NCBI GenBank assembly: GCA_000739535.1
Contig: DF820473.1
Span: 246,056 to 279,771 of the forward strand
Direction: 5' to 3'
DNA: 33,716 nucleotides
Source: Candidatus Vecturithrix granuli
GTDB taxonomy: Bacteria > Moduliflexota > Moduliflexia > Moduliflexales > Moduliflexaceae
Within the stretch, counting starts at the first letter, position 1, and each line of letters opens with the position of its first letter. Positions 7,918 through 16,900 of this stretch are shown here, piece after piece. Below the pieces are notes generated by a model. It was not told where the DNA came from. It did not search any database and saw nothing but the letters and a program-made list of their open reading frames with translations. The position numbers and the translations under genes are program-made.

Positions 7918-8310
7918 CTAACCAATATCCAAAACTGACTCCTTGTTCGGTCCGTTTCGACTTTTTTTTCGCGTGATCCCCACCCGCCGAAGACCCCGGC
8001 TGATGGTCGGTTGACTCACCGAACCCCCGGTATCAGCAGCGAACGCCTCACGCCACTCCTCTTGTGACCAATTGGGGTTCTTCTCAAGGAGACCTCACAA
8101 CACGTCCTCTCCGGCGGCATCAATCATACAGGGTGTGCTGTTCGCTATGGGGTTAGGCTCAAGCGTTCCCGTGGCTCGCCATTGGGTGACAAAATTTTTC
8201 ACAGAATTCGCCCTGACTCGGAACCGCTCGGCGACTGTCGGATAGGACAACTGCCCTTCCCTGTAAACCTCCACAATACGTGTCCGTACATCGGTTGAAA
8301 TCGGTGTCAT
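7918..8310 (-). pseudogene. IS630-type transposase orfA relic with in-frame TGA
   Basis: From ATG 8310 (preceded by GGGAGGC) the frame encodes a helix-turn-helix region (TRIVEVYREGQLSYPTVAERF, then VKNFVTQWRATGTLEPNP), typical of the N-terminal half of IS630/Tc1-like transposases. It meets TGA at 8095-8097. Beyond that TGA the same frame continues with GLLEKNPNWSQEEWREAFA, VSQPTISRGLRRVGITRKK, the normal second HTH of orfA, so the stop probably arose from CGA. The DDE catalytic half (orfB) is absent. Confidence 0.68.
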
Positions 8311-8386
8311 CTTCTTGCCTCCCAGGATGTTATGTGATGAAACCATCATCTCTTCTCCATCAGTCAAACGCAAGTGAATAATGCTG

Positions 8387-8436
8387 TAAGCAAGCATCAT
8401 GTTTCCTTCACAGCAAGGAAATATGATGCTTGCTTA
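8387..8436. repeat. 22-bp-arm hairpin beside the IS630 relic
   Basis: Arms 8387-8408 and 8415-8436 (TAAGCAAGCATCATGTTTCC with one mismatch) are separated by 6 bases. The TA at each outer edge and the position just upstream of orfA suggest IS630-type terminal repeats brought together. It also lies immediately after the 3' end of the DUF362 gene and could stop transcription there, although no T-tract is evident. Confidence 0.72.
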
Positions 8437-8440
8437 TCCT

Positions 8441-9478
8441 TTATTCCTGTCGTTTCAATTCATAGGTTGTGCTGCCTAAGCCTATTTTTTGACCGTAATC
8501 GAGGGTATGGCGGCCGCGGCTGAACACTTTTTTGCCGTTGCGCTGGTCGAGCAAATCCAGACAGGCTTGATCAAGCGCGACCGGATCAGTAGATGCTAAA
8601 ATTCCCAGGTCTGCGACGACCGATTTCATCGAACGGCCGTTGCAGTCGCAATTTTTCGTGATGTTCAGGGCAAACGAGAGGTAGATGTTGTTTTTCTCTT
8701 TGTGTGCCGCTAACGCATATTCAGCCAGCTTTTCATAAAAGGTGGTTGAAAATGAGGCCCGCAGCGGATTTAAACTAATCGCGCCAAAGGGACAGATGGC
8801 AAGACAGGAGGCGCAGCCGATGCACTTTTTGCTGTTGATGCGGGGCAGCCAGCCGATCTGAATGGCCTCGGCCGGACAATGGGGCACACAGGTGCGGCAT
8901 TTCTTGCACGTGAGAGGATTGATCAGCGGAATGGCGTTGGCATGCTGCTCAAGTTTGCCGCCTCGCGCCGCGCAGCCCATGGCCAATTGTTTGATCGCGC
9001 CGCCGAACCCGGCCAGCAGATGGCCTTTGAAATGACTGATGACGATCATTTGTTTTTGTTGGGCAATTTCTGTGCCAATCTTGCAGGTGCGGAAATGCTT
9101 CTGGTTGATTTCTACCTCTTCATAATCCTCGCCATGCTCGCCATCGGCAATGATGATTGGAATCTGCGTAAAGCCGTGCTCTTTGGCGAGCCTGATATGC
9201 GTGGTTCTGGTCGTGCGTTCGCCGCGATACAGCGCATTGGTCTCAATAAAACTGCTTTGCACCTGTTTTCCGTGAAGATACTCAATGACACCCTCAAAAT
9301 TCTGTGCGCCGATAAAGGTGGTATTACCCTTTTCGCCAAAATGCACTTTTAATGACACGTGCGGTTGCAGCGTTATCTGTTCTTTTTCAACGACCGTTTG
9401 CAGCAAATTTTTCGCTGTGGCGCGAATCTTTGCGGTCTCATGATACGATGCTATCGGGGTAAAATATACCTGTTGCAT
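8441..9478 (-). CDS. DUF362 protein with two 4Fe-4S clusters
   Basis: The start at 9478 follows GGAGGAAACCCA; an in-frame ATG at 9523 lies in the family A repeat and is not credible. The 345-residue protein has the DUF362 fold (VSLKVHFGEKGNTTF near residues 41-55, then SHFKGHLLAGFGGAIKQLAMG at about 148-168). A ferredoxin-like insert follows, with C191, C194, C197, C201 and C219, C222, C225, C229, each in the CxxCxxCxxxCP pattern for a 4Fe-4S cluster. No signal peptide is visible, so it is cytoplasmic and probably a redox protein of unknown substrate. It lies 89 bases downstream of the MbfA-like gene on the same strand, and a family A repeat fills most of that gap. Confidence 0.85.
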   Translation of the reverse strand: MQQVYFTPIASYHETAKIRATAKNLLQTVVEKEQITLQPHVSLKVHFGEKGNTTFIGAQNFEGVIEYLHGKQVQSSFIETNALYRGERTTRTTHIRLAKEHGFTQIPIIIADGEHGEDYEEVEINQKHFRTCKIGTEIAQQKQMIVISHFKGHLLAGFGGAIKQLAMGCAARGGKLEQHANAIPLINPLTCKKCRTCVPHCPAEAIQIGWLPRINSKKCIGCASCLAICPFGAISLNPLRASFSTTFYEKLAEYALAAHKEKNNIYLSFALNITKNCDCNGRSMKSVVADLGILASTDPVALDQACLDLLDQRNGKKVFSRGRHTLDYGQKIGLGSTTYELKRQE

Positions 9479-9490
9479 TGGGTTTCCTCC

Positions 9491-9562
9491 GAAAATGTAG
9501 CGCGAAACTCCAGTTTCGCGCACCAGTATTCCGCCCGCGAAACAGAAGTTTCGCGGTACATG
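9491..9562 (-). repeat. Family A palindromic repeat, copy 3
   Basis: Twin hairpins (GCGAAACTTCTGTTTCGCGG and GCGCGAAACTGGAGTTTCGC on the minus strand) occupy the spacer between the MbfA-like and DUF362 genes. The 3' edge, CTACATTTTCGGAGG, supplies the ribosome-binding site of the DUF362 gene. The repeat has therefore become its 5' leader. Confidence 0.87.
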
Positions 9563-9567
9563 ACTTC

Positions 9568-10440
9568 TTAAAGTTCGATGCCGAAAAAGGTTCGCATCAG
9601 AAAGCCGATTCCGAAACTCAGAGCAGCGACGCTCAGGCTGAGTCCGGCCATTTCCAGAAACCGCGCTCGAAACGGCTCGTCTTTTGCTACCGAGATGTAG
9701 TAGTTAAATCCGGCGATAATCAGCAGTGCGGCAATCAGAGTAAGTGCCAGGCATACATAAATATTGCCAAAGAACAGATAGGGGAAAATGAGGATCAGCA
9801 CCGTGATAATGTAAGCAATGCCGGTATAAACCGAGGCTTTGATCGGATTTTTGGCGGTTTGTTCGGATTTGGTGGAGAGATATTCTGACGCGGCCATGGA
9901 AAAGGCAGCGGCAATTCCGGTAATGGAACCAGCCAGGGCCACTAATTTCGTATGCTGCAAGGCTAAGGTCAAGCCGGCTAATGCGCCGGTCAATTCGACC
10001 AGCGCGTCATTCAGGCCTAATACGATTGACCCGGTATATCGCAGCCGTTCCTCATCCAACAAATTGATCAGCGCGGCTTCATGTTCGCTTTCTTCCTGAA
10101 TAATTTTTTTCAATTCCGGAACCATCTCAGCAAAATCTTCATAGTTCGCCTGCGCCTTTTCCTCGCCCTTTTCCATCAATTTAATCCCGAATGTGAAGCC
10201 GAAGATACGGCTGATAAGATAATAGAACCAAACCTTAAACGTATTGGGTTGTACGTCTTGCCTGGTATAAGATGTGAAAATCCGGGCATGTTCGCGCTCT
10301 TGCTGCGCAATGCGTTCCAAAATCCGGCGATTGTCCGGCGAGGCACTGCTCTGCGCCAGACGCATGTAAATCTGATGTTCAGTGATTTCGGTCTGTTGAT
10401 ACGCCAGCAGAGTGGCTTTGGCCTGCTCCGTAAGTTCCAT
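9568..10440 (-). CDS. mbfA: MbfA-like ferritin/VIT1 iron transporter
   Basis: Residues 1-130 form a rubrerythrin/ferritin-like four-helix domain with the expected carboxylate/His iron ligands (E21, E48xxH51, E117xxH120). Residues 135-290 form a VIT1/CCC1-type membrane domain with about five helices, including the conserved GLNDALVELTGALAGL segment and SMAASEYLSTKSE. This fusion matches MbfA (membrane-bound ferritin A) of Agrobacterium and Bradyrhizobium, an inner-membrane iron exporter that protects against peroxide stress. The length of 290 is normal for a full fusion. No ribosome-binding site is obvious upstream of 10440. The DUF362 iron-sulphur protein downstream may be co-transcribed. Confidence 0.85.
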   Translation of the reverse strand: MELTEQAKATLLAYQQTEITEHQIYMRLAQSSASPDNRRILERIAQQEREHARIFTSYTRQDVQPNTFKVWFYYLISRIFGFTFGIKLMEKGEEKAQANYEDFAEMVPELKKIIQEESEHEAALINLLDEERLRYTGSIVLGLNDALVELTGALAGLTLALQHTKLVALAGSITGIAAAFSMAASEYLSTKSEQTAKNPIKASVYTGIAYIITVLILIFPYLFFGNIYVCLALTLIAALLIIAGFNYYISVAKDEPFRARFLEMAGLSLSVAALSFGIGFLMRTFFGIEL

Positions 10441-10642
10441 AATCGTTTCAGAGAGAACGAAATCGTGATTTCCTTATCCCTGCCTCCTTACATGTGATGG
10501 ATTATTCAATCGCTCGGACAAATACGCCAACACCAGGGATTCTCTGTCAAGTGTTATCTCGAAAATCTTATGCAAACGATATTTTCGTTGACATACAGGA
10601 CAAAAGGAAGTACTACTCTGTAAACTATATTTGAGACTGCAT

Positions 10643-10720
10643 AAATTTGTGAACACCTCACCCCCCCTTCCCCTCTCCTAAATTAGGAGAGGGGGAGTGG
10701 TCAAAAAAAATCACAAATTT
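10643..10720. repeat. Nested inverted-repeat element
   Basis: Outer 10-bp arms AAATTTGTGA (10643-10652) and TCACAAATTT (10711-10720) enclose a perfect hairpin at 10670-10694 (CCCCTCTCCT stem). The inner C-rich stem resembles the 1148-1260 element. The gene-free stretch 10441-10845 contains this, the family B copy just downstream, and a possible weak promoter (TTGACA at 10588, TACTAC at 10611). Nothing else is visible. Confidence 0.75.
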
Positions 10721-10756
10721 ACCCGGCCTCAAGTATAAATTTTGAGAGGTTGAACA

Positions 10757-10805
10757 GGAGTGTCAAAGCTCAGCTTTGACGGCGAAAGCAGAGCTTTCGC
10801 ACTCC
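10757..10805 (+). repeat. Family B twin-hairpin repeat, copy 1
   Basis: GGAGTGTCAAAGCTCAGCTT leads into adjacent hairpins GTCAAAG...CTTTGAC and GCGAAAG...CTTTCGC, ending in CACTCC. The left flank (GAGAGGTTGAACA) matches the interior of the 13671-13793 element, so this looks like a truncated relative. It lies 40 bases before the nucleotidyltransferase gene. Confidence 0.85.
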
Positions 10806-10845
10806 GGGCATTCCGGGCGGGGACGACAAACTTAGAAAAATACGC

Positions 10846-11259
10846 ATGAAAACACTCCAGGAATTGAATACGCTTCTGCTGCGAGCGTGTCAAGATCAGC
10901 CGGCAATCATGGCAGTCTATATCTTTGGTTCTGTGGCCCAGGGACGCGCAAAAAGCCCCAGTGATGTTGATGTTGCCTTATTATTAGGCGAACGAAATTC
11001 AGAGTCGTCCTCGCTCCTGACGTTCATGACCCAACTCGAAGATCTCCTGGAATGTCAGGTTGATGTGGTGGTTTTGAATACGGCGCACGAATTGTTGAAA
11101 TACAATGTTCGCCGCACTGGGAAGCTCATTTTTGATCGTTCTCCGCAATTTCGCAAGAATTTTGACATTCGGAGCAGAAAAGCCTATGAAGATTTTTTGT
11201 ATTTACACAAATTTTATGTCAGCAAGGTGCTTTATGGTGGGAGACAGAATAATGCATGA
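10846..11259 (+). CDS. MNT-type minimal nucleotidyltransferase
   Basis: This 137-residue protein carries the polymerase-beta-superfamily signature GSVAQGRAKSPSDVDVALLL (G28, S29, D40, D42), with a likely third Asp in ECQVDVVVLN. The family includes MntA antitoxins that AMPylate HEPN (HepT) toxins. A HEPN gene normally follows directly. Here only a 19-codon frame overlaps the stop (ATGCATGA), and then an unrelated protein follows. The start has no strong ribosome-binding site (upstream AACTTAGAAAAATACGC). It may be an orphaned antitoxin or a stand-alone nucleotidyltransferase. Confidence 0.78.
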   Translation: MKTLQELNTLLLRACQDQPAIMAVYIFGSVAQGRAKSPSDVDVALLLGERNSESSSLLTFMTQLEDLLECQVDVVVLNTAHELLKYNVRRTGKLIFDRSPQFRKNFDIRSRKAYEDFLYLHKFYVSKVLYGGRQNNA

Positions 11260-11311
11260 TGATCGACCGATTGTGATAGAAATGGTATTTCATGAAAGGA
11301 GGATCGGATGA
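11252..11311 (+). other. Possible 19-codon coupling frame
   Basis: ATG at 11252 overlaps the nucleotidyltransferase stop (ATGCATGA), and its TGA overlaps the next start (ATGA at 11308). The peptide MHDDRPIVIEMVFHERRIG resembles nothing I know. It could be the stub of a deleted HEPN gene or a translational-coupling leader, or it may not be translated. Confidence 0.25.
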
Positions 11312-13149
11312 GCCAGGAACATTATCACGTCGAATTTCGCGGGGAAATCCAGCAAGGGCAATCAGTCCAGGACGTTACACAACGCCTGATCTCCATGTTC
11401 GGTTTGAAGAGCCAGTATCTTGAGCAGGTGTTTGCAGGCCGCCAGCCGCTCATGGTCAAGGAACATGTCAGCTATGAAGAGGCCCTGAAATATAAAACCG
11501 CTTTCGAACGCGCAGGGACAATCTGCCATATTGAGCCAGTCCAGACGCAGAAGAGCGCAACTTCACAATCGCCTCGTCCTCAAAATGCCTCTGATCAGGA
11601 ACGCCGCTATCATGTCGTATTTTCCGGGAAAATAGCTGCGGGTCATAATATTGAGCAGGTCAAACAGCAACTGGTGCAACTTTTTAAAACCGATCGCGCC
11701 CGGATCGACAAACTTTTTACCGGAAAACCAGTACGTATCCGGGAAAACCTTCCTCATCAAGCCGCGTTACAATATCAAAAAGCCCTTGAACGCGCCGGAG
11801 CCATCTGTTCGATTGAGCCTGTTGAAGAGCAAACGACACAGTCTAAATCGGAACAAACAAGTCCGGCTTCACAACAACCTTCTTTAGCAAAAAAGCAGAA
11901 AATACCCGAACCTGCTCTCGCTCCTATCACAGATGTCAGTTCCATCATCAACCAGTATCGTTCACAAGTGCAAAACCGCGACATCCTGCGGCTTGCCCCT
12001 CGTATTCCCACAGAAGTACTTGTACTGGCAAACAAGACGTATGCCTATGCGTTCAATAGACACACTGAAAAATCTTTTGCGGCCATTGATCTGGTTGCCT
12101 TAGGCTATGGGCTTTTGTTAACCGAGAAACGCTTATATCTGTATGAAAAACCCCATAAACCTCTGAATTTCAAGTTAAGCGATATCCAATCCATAGAAAT
12201 CCGGGTTGCCAAATTACACATCAATGGACGCGAGGTGATGTCAGTCCCTCCGGAGCTCCGGGAGGAGATGCCGATTCTGGTTGATCTCATACGGCAGATT
12301 GCCAATTTTTACGCGCAACATCCTGCGAAAACTGAGGAAGCCTCTGCTGTACTCGCTCAAGCTGAAGAGCTTTCGTCGGCGTCTGGTGTCCCTGTTCAAT
12401 CTGAAAGGCCTTCGTCGGTGTCCGGTCGTGGAAAAAAATGGCTATTCGCTGTGGCCGGGGCGCTGCTGGTTATTGCGATAGCGGTGGTGGGATATTTTCA
12501 GTTGCGCGGTCCGACCCTTCCACAAGAAGCATTGATAAAAACTTTAGTCCAGGAATTTACCCGGGATAAGCACATCACGGTGAATCTGGTCAGCGTCGGT
12601 CAGATTGGGAAATTCGATAGCCAGCAGAATTCGCTGCCGGTTCAGGTGAGCGTCTCCGGTCAGTGCAGCAACATGATGTTCCTGAAAGATCTGGAATTGC
12701 AGCTTTCACCAAATGCCCATGAGAAATGGTATATTGGGCAGCCTGAACTTTTTGCGTTCGAATATCTGCTCTGTCCGTTGTCTGATGAAGAAATTTCCGC
12801 TGTGCTTGACGCTGAAATTGAGAAAGAGTTAACGTATGTCCGCCGCGCCTACACGAAAGAGAACAAAGTGTTGCTGATCCCGATCAATGCCCTGCTGATG
12901 GAAATTGGGATAAAAGTACCGGCTCTGAAAGAAATAATCATCAAGTATAAAGACATCTACACCCAAAAAATCGCTGGGGTTGAAACCAATTTTGCTTATC
13001 AGAATTTCAGCGATGTCGAAATCTTCCTTTCCAGAGATCACGAGGGAAACTGGACCATCGGTGGGATGGAAGCCCTCCAAAAACTTGATGCGACAATTCA
13101 AGAATATATTAAAAAAGTTGAAGAGTTCGCCGCACAAATGAAACGCTAA
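11308..13149 (+). CDS. Membrane protein with duplicated N-terminal module
   Basis: The start follows AAAGGAGG. Residues 4-76 and about 100-172 are two copies of a module (YHVxFxGxIxxGxxxxxVxxxL, a long helical middle, then YxxAxERAGxICxIEPV). I have seen similar segments at the front of uncharacterised proteobacterial membrane proteins, but cannot name the domain. A Ser/Gln-rich linker follows, then a beta-rich region (about 230-335) reminiscent of a PH-like fold. A single membrane helix (WLFAVAGALLVIAIAVVGYF, about 377-397) and an external C-terminal domain of about 210 residues complete it. Topology is probably N-in, C-out. The function is unknown. Its placement directly after the nucleotidyltransferase suggests shared transcription. 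Confidence 0.7.
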   Translation: MSQEHYHVEFRGEIQQGQSVQDVTQRLISMFGLKSQYLEQVFAGRQPLMVKEHVSYEEALKYKTAFERAGTICHIEPVQTQKSATSQSPRPQNASDQERRYHVVFSGKIAAGHNIEQVKQQLVQLFKTDRARIDKLFTGKPVRIRENLPHQAALQYQKALERAGAICSIEPVEEQTTQSKSEQTSPASQQPSLAKKQKIPEPALAPITDVSSIINQYRSQVQNRDILRLAPRIPTEVLVLANKTYAYAFNRHTEKSFAAIDLVALGYGLLLTEKRLYLYEKPHKPLNFKLSDIQSIEIRVAKLHINGREVMSVPPELREEMPILVDLIRQIANFYAQHPAKTEEASAVLAQAEELSSASGVPVQSERPSSVSGRGKKWLFAVAGALLVIAIAVVGYFQLRGPTLPQEALIKTLVQEFTRDKHITVNLVSVGQIGKFDSQQNSLPVQVSVSGQCSNMMFLKDLELQLSPNAHEKWYIGQPELFAFEYLLCPLSDEEISAVLDAEIEKELTYVRRAYTKENKVLLIPINALLMEIGIKVPALKEIIIKYKDIYTQKIAGVETNFAYQNFSDVEIFLSRDHEGNWTIGGMEALQKLDATIQEYIKKVEEFAAQMKR

Positions 13150-13202
13150 AACATGAGATTAGAGGAATAACGCAATCAAAATTCACCCATATAACGCATA
13201 CA

Positions 13203-13270
13203 TACACCAGCCGGTCAATCTGACGGTCGGTGGCGTCGATCTGGCGTTGTAAGAGGGTGTGTGCCTGCGG
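13203..13270 (-). pseudogene. Duplicated 3' fragment of a type IIG RM gene
   Basis: These roughly 68 bases match 14019-14086, the 3' coding end of the restriction-modification gene, with about nine mismatches (shared runs include ACACCAGCCGGTCAATCTG and ATCTGGCGTTGTAAGAG). The divergence suggests a remnant of a paralogous RM gene, or an old duplication, rather than a recent copy. Confidence 0.7.
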
Positions 13271-13288
13271 CAGCGCGGCTTGCTCCAT

Positions 13289-13537
13289 TTATGGTACACT
13301 GGAGCAGAGCACACTATCCAGATACAAGGTATCCGGGCACAAATCCTGTCCGGTTTGCCATTGAATACTTCCTAAAATCGGCTTAACCGCCTGAAATGTT
13401 GGGATATCCTGTAATTCCTGAAAAATACCTGAGTGCAAATAGGGCTTGACGTCAAACATGTGAACTTCGCCATTGGTAAAGACTAAGGTCAAGGTATAAT
13501 CCTGATTGGGCTGAACCTTGATGACTCTTGGATTCAT
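13289..13537 (-). CDS. DUF2442 family protein
   Basis: This 82-residue protein opens NPRVIKVQPNQDYTLTLVFT, then NGEVHMFDVKPYL and a late QDLCPDTLYLDS. This is the DUF2442 pattern (small beta-rich proteins with a conserved D-x-x-P end). The start has AGGAGGG 6 bases upstream. It follows the broken DUF4160 gene by 10 bases. DUF4160 and DUF2442 genes are often found as adjacent pairs, and a toxin-antitoxin-like role has been suggested but I cannot confirm it from sequence. It is intact while its partner is disrupted. Confidence 0.8.
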   Translation of the reverse strand: MNPRVIKVQPNQDYTLTLVFTNGEVHMFDVKPYLHSGIFQELQDIPTFQAVKPILGSIQWQTGQDLCPDTLYLDSVLCSSVP

Positions 13538-13547
13538 AGTATCCCTC

Positions 13548-13945
13548 CTATTTTAATGGATCAATCTTAAAGATAGTTTGTCCCTGGCTGGCTAATTCCC
13601 AATCCGCCATTAACTCTTCACGGTGAATCTCGATCCACGCCTGAACTAAACGCAATTTATTCGTTCTCAGAAGCTGTTTTAAAAGTCCATGCAACGGGCA
13701 TTTCGAGAGAGGTGAACAGGAGTGTCAAAGCTCTGCTTTGACAGCGAAAGCAGAGCTTTCGCACTCCTCACCTGCAAACTTTTAAAACAGCTTCTCAGAT
13801 CGCCTTCCAGGATTTCCCCATCCAGAATTGCTATGACCGCTTCTTGATCTTGATATTTGATGTGCAAATGCGGTACATGATGTTGACGGTGATCAAAGTA
13901 ATACATAGAGACAATAATTCCGTAAAACATCGCGATAACAGCCAT
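13548..13945 (-). pseudogene. DUF4160 gene split by a 123-bp MITE
   Basis: From ATG 13945 (AGGAGG upstream) the frame reads MAVIAMFYGIIVSMYYFD, HVPHLHIKYQDQEAVIAILD, GEILEGDL, the DUF4160 N-terminal half with its PHxH motif. At 13798 it enters an inserted element and ends after 55 foreign bases or more. Beyond the element the native sense resumes at 13665-13548: LLRTNKLRLVQAWIEIHREE, then LMADWELASQG, the usual DUF4160 C-terminal half. Removing the element plus one 5-bp duplication (128 bases) restores a protein of about 89 residues. It starts 13 bases after the RM gene stop, in the same operon. Confidence 0.87.
13671..13793. mobile_element. 123-bp MITE with 16-bp TIRs and 5-bp TSD
   Basis: Terminal inverted repeats AAGCTGTTTTAAAAGT (13671-13686) and its complement (13778-13793) are flanked by direct repeats CTCAG at 13666-13670 and 13794-13798. 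The interior carries the family B twin hairpin at 13719-13767. It has no coding capacity. A second copy, identical over the 57 bases visible, begins at 33660. The clean target duplication and copy identity point to recent mobility by a transposase encoded elsewhere. Confidence 0.93.
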
Positions 13946-13958
13946 ATAAAAACCTCCT

Positions 13959-16900
13959 TTATTTTTCTCTTTTGTCCTCAATAATCTCAATCTCCTCCTC
14001 TGTCAAGCCGTACAATTCGTACACCAGCCGGTCAATCTGGCGGTCGGCGGCGTCAATCTGGCGTTGTAAGAGCGTTTGCGCCTGGGGCGTTTTGGCGGCG
14101 TGCAGTTGCTTGTGCAAATCCAACATCCGCTCGACAAGTTCAACTATTTTGTCATGATAAGCCTTGTCCGCAGGATTGGAAAAATTAATGATTCGAATAG
14201 GTAATTGAGCGAAGTATTGTTTTGTGCAAGTAATCCATCCTCCTCGAAACTTGTTACTTATCAATCGTAAATTCCAAAAAAGGAGTTTTGAATTGATTAA
14301 ACCCAGAATATAGAATGGGTTCATAGGATGGATTTCGTGTTTCAAGCGAATGCTAAATCCAGCGCTTGCCATCATGCAAAAATGCGTACTCTTTTGAGGG
14401 GCAGGGACACAGAGCCCGTGATTGGCTAATAGAGGAACGATTATATCGGCCCGTTCATGAATATGTAAACTTCGAGGAGCGCTATAGCCATACCAAATCC
14501 GGCATTGTTTCCGAGCTTCAAGCTTTTTCCGGTGATTCGAAAGATATTGATACGTATTTGGATATTTTTTACGCAAAACCGATTCTTCAATGGGATCAGA
14601 ACGATTTTCAGAGACATGGTAAGGGAATATTATGCGTTCCTTATTTTGAGGTTGGAAAAGGTACCTTGTAAAATCAGTGGCGTAAAGTGGGCGTCGCAAG
14701 ATCTCTGATTCGACTTCAACATGACTCCCATGTTTTGTGAACAATTGTCCTTTGGTCTCTACAAGACAAAAGATGTCATCTGCCCCTGTACTGATGCCAC
14801 GAGACATTTCTGAAAACAAATGAATGAAAGGTTGACTCTTGGCAGAGAGCTTTTGAAGTAATACATTCCCTTGATTACTGACAAATACCCATTGAGTATT
14901 ATCAATTGATTGAGATGAAATTTGCTGCGATTGAGAGACCTCAAACAGTTTATGAGGAGAGACGTTGATATATGAAAACTCTTTCGGCTGGGTTTTTGCA
15001 AGGAAAAGAAGACACGTATAGGTGGTTGCATTTTGAAAAACTTGTTCATGCCCAAAATCAACTATTCTTTCAACTACACGTTGACTTGAAAGTAAATTTC
15101 GTAAGGGAAGGCCATAGTCAGTTGATAAAAATTTACTCGGCAAAATAAAGCCGAGTTTCCCTGATAGATTCAGTAAACCCAACCCACATTCCACAAAAAC
15201 TACATATATATCGTAATTACCTTTGCTGGCAGCAACATATTTCCGCTTATAGAATTCAACCTCTAACGGAATCCATTCTTTAAGAGTCTGAATTCGAATA
15301 TACGGTGGATTCCCAATCACGGCATCAAATCCACCCTTTTGCATGATCTCAGGAAATTCCTTTTCCCAATCAAAGGCGTTCACCCGGTACATTTCTTCTT
15401 CATCCAGTAACAGCAATTGCTGCCCTTCATAAAAATCTGAGCCGATCAGCGAATTGCCGCTTATGATGTTGTTCGATAAATCGGGCAGCACACGCTGCTG
15501 AAACAACGCCATCTGGCTGTTGAGGGTCTGTTCGTCCTCGCCTTCGAGCACTTTGAGCAGCAGGGAGAGTTTGGTCACTTCCACGGCCTGCGAATCAATG
15601 TCCACGCCGTAGATATGGTTCAGCAGAATGCGTTTACGTTCTTCAATCGTGAGTTTCCATTCGCCGCGGTCGTTCTGATACAAACGCGGCTGGCGGCCCT
15701 TGCTCCATTTTTCAGGGTTTTCGTTCAAATAGGCGTCATGATACCAATCGAGCAGATATTGATACGCGCCTAACAGAAAGGAACCGGAACCGCAGGCCGG
15801 GTCAAGAATCGTCAGTTTTTCAGCCTGTTTTGGGCTTTTCTGCACTTCGACTCCGCTCAGTGACCGTTTGAGTAATTCGCCGACCGTGTGTTTGATGATA
15901 TATTCGACAATATAGGTCGGCGTGTAATAGACGCCGCCAGCTTTCTTGACTTCCGGCTTTTCCTCCACTTTGGCCTGGTGTCCGGCTGTTAAGCGGATCA
16001 CCTTGCCTAAAAACTGCTCATACACCTGTCCTAAAATATCGGCCGGCAGCACCGAAAATTCATAGGGACTGTCAGGATAGTAGAGATTCTTGAGCATGTC
16101 TTTCAACACCGCATCGTCAATTGTCAGGTCCGGCGTGAGCGTGTCGGGCGCTTCAGTCCGTTCTTTTTCCGATTTGAAGTGAAAGATACCGGAATTATAA
16201 CGGTCGTCGGCCTGATAGAAAAGGTGCAGCAGGCGTTGATAGATCTGCGTTCCGTTTTGCAACGCCATCAACTTGCCGTAGTTTTCAATGCCCCGGTCTT
16301 CGCAGATGCGCAAAAAAATGATACGGTCAATCGTGCGCTGTACGGCAAAATTCAGTTCGCGTCGGGTCAGACGCGGATTGCGCAGGGCAATATTCCGCGC
16401 TAACAAGTCGCGCCAGCGTTCGATCTCCTGTAAAAACGCCACATCCACCTCGGTCGTACCGCGTTTTTCTTTGTGCGACTCAGCGTATTTGTCGAACGAG
16501 CCTTTCAGGATCGCCTCGCGCGAAAAGATCGCAGCCAGTTCATCCCAACGCTGCAAATAGTCGCGATAGGTGAGATAGAGAGTGCGGGCTTTGGAAGCTT
16601 TGTCGGTTTTCTCCGGCTTCACGCGGCAGTCATACACGGCAAACTCTTCAAAATCGGTTAAAATGCTGAGCGCCAGTTTCGCGCTCCAGGCGTAACGCCG
16701 TAACTGATAGGCCGGATGAATGTCTTCTTTAATGTCAACCGAGGGTTTTTTGGCTTCCACGAAAAACTTGCGCACCCCGCCGATGCGAAAACTGTAATCC
16801 GGGGCTTTGGTGGCGCGTCCGATCTTGATCGCGTCCTCGTGCACCACGTCTTTATAGGCTTCGGCATAGCCTTGTTCATTGTCCATATCCCAGCCCAGGG

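Noticed and set aside
8879-9352. 157-codon plus-strand frame opposite the DUF362 gene
   Set aside because: The opposite strand has two full 4Fe-4S motifs and a ribosome-binding site; this is its shadow.
10474-10656. 60-codon minus-strand frame with CPVCQ
   Set aside because: No ribosome-binding site, a single CxxC only, and it ends in the spacer before the MbfA-like gene; not enough to call a gene.
14366-14671. Plus-strand frames within the restriction-modification gene
   Set aside because: They are antisense to the conserved target-recognition region, with no supporting features.
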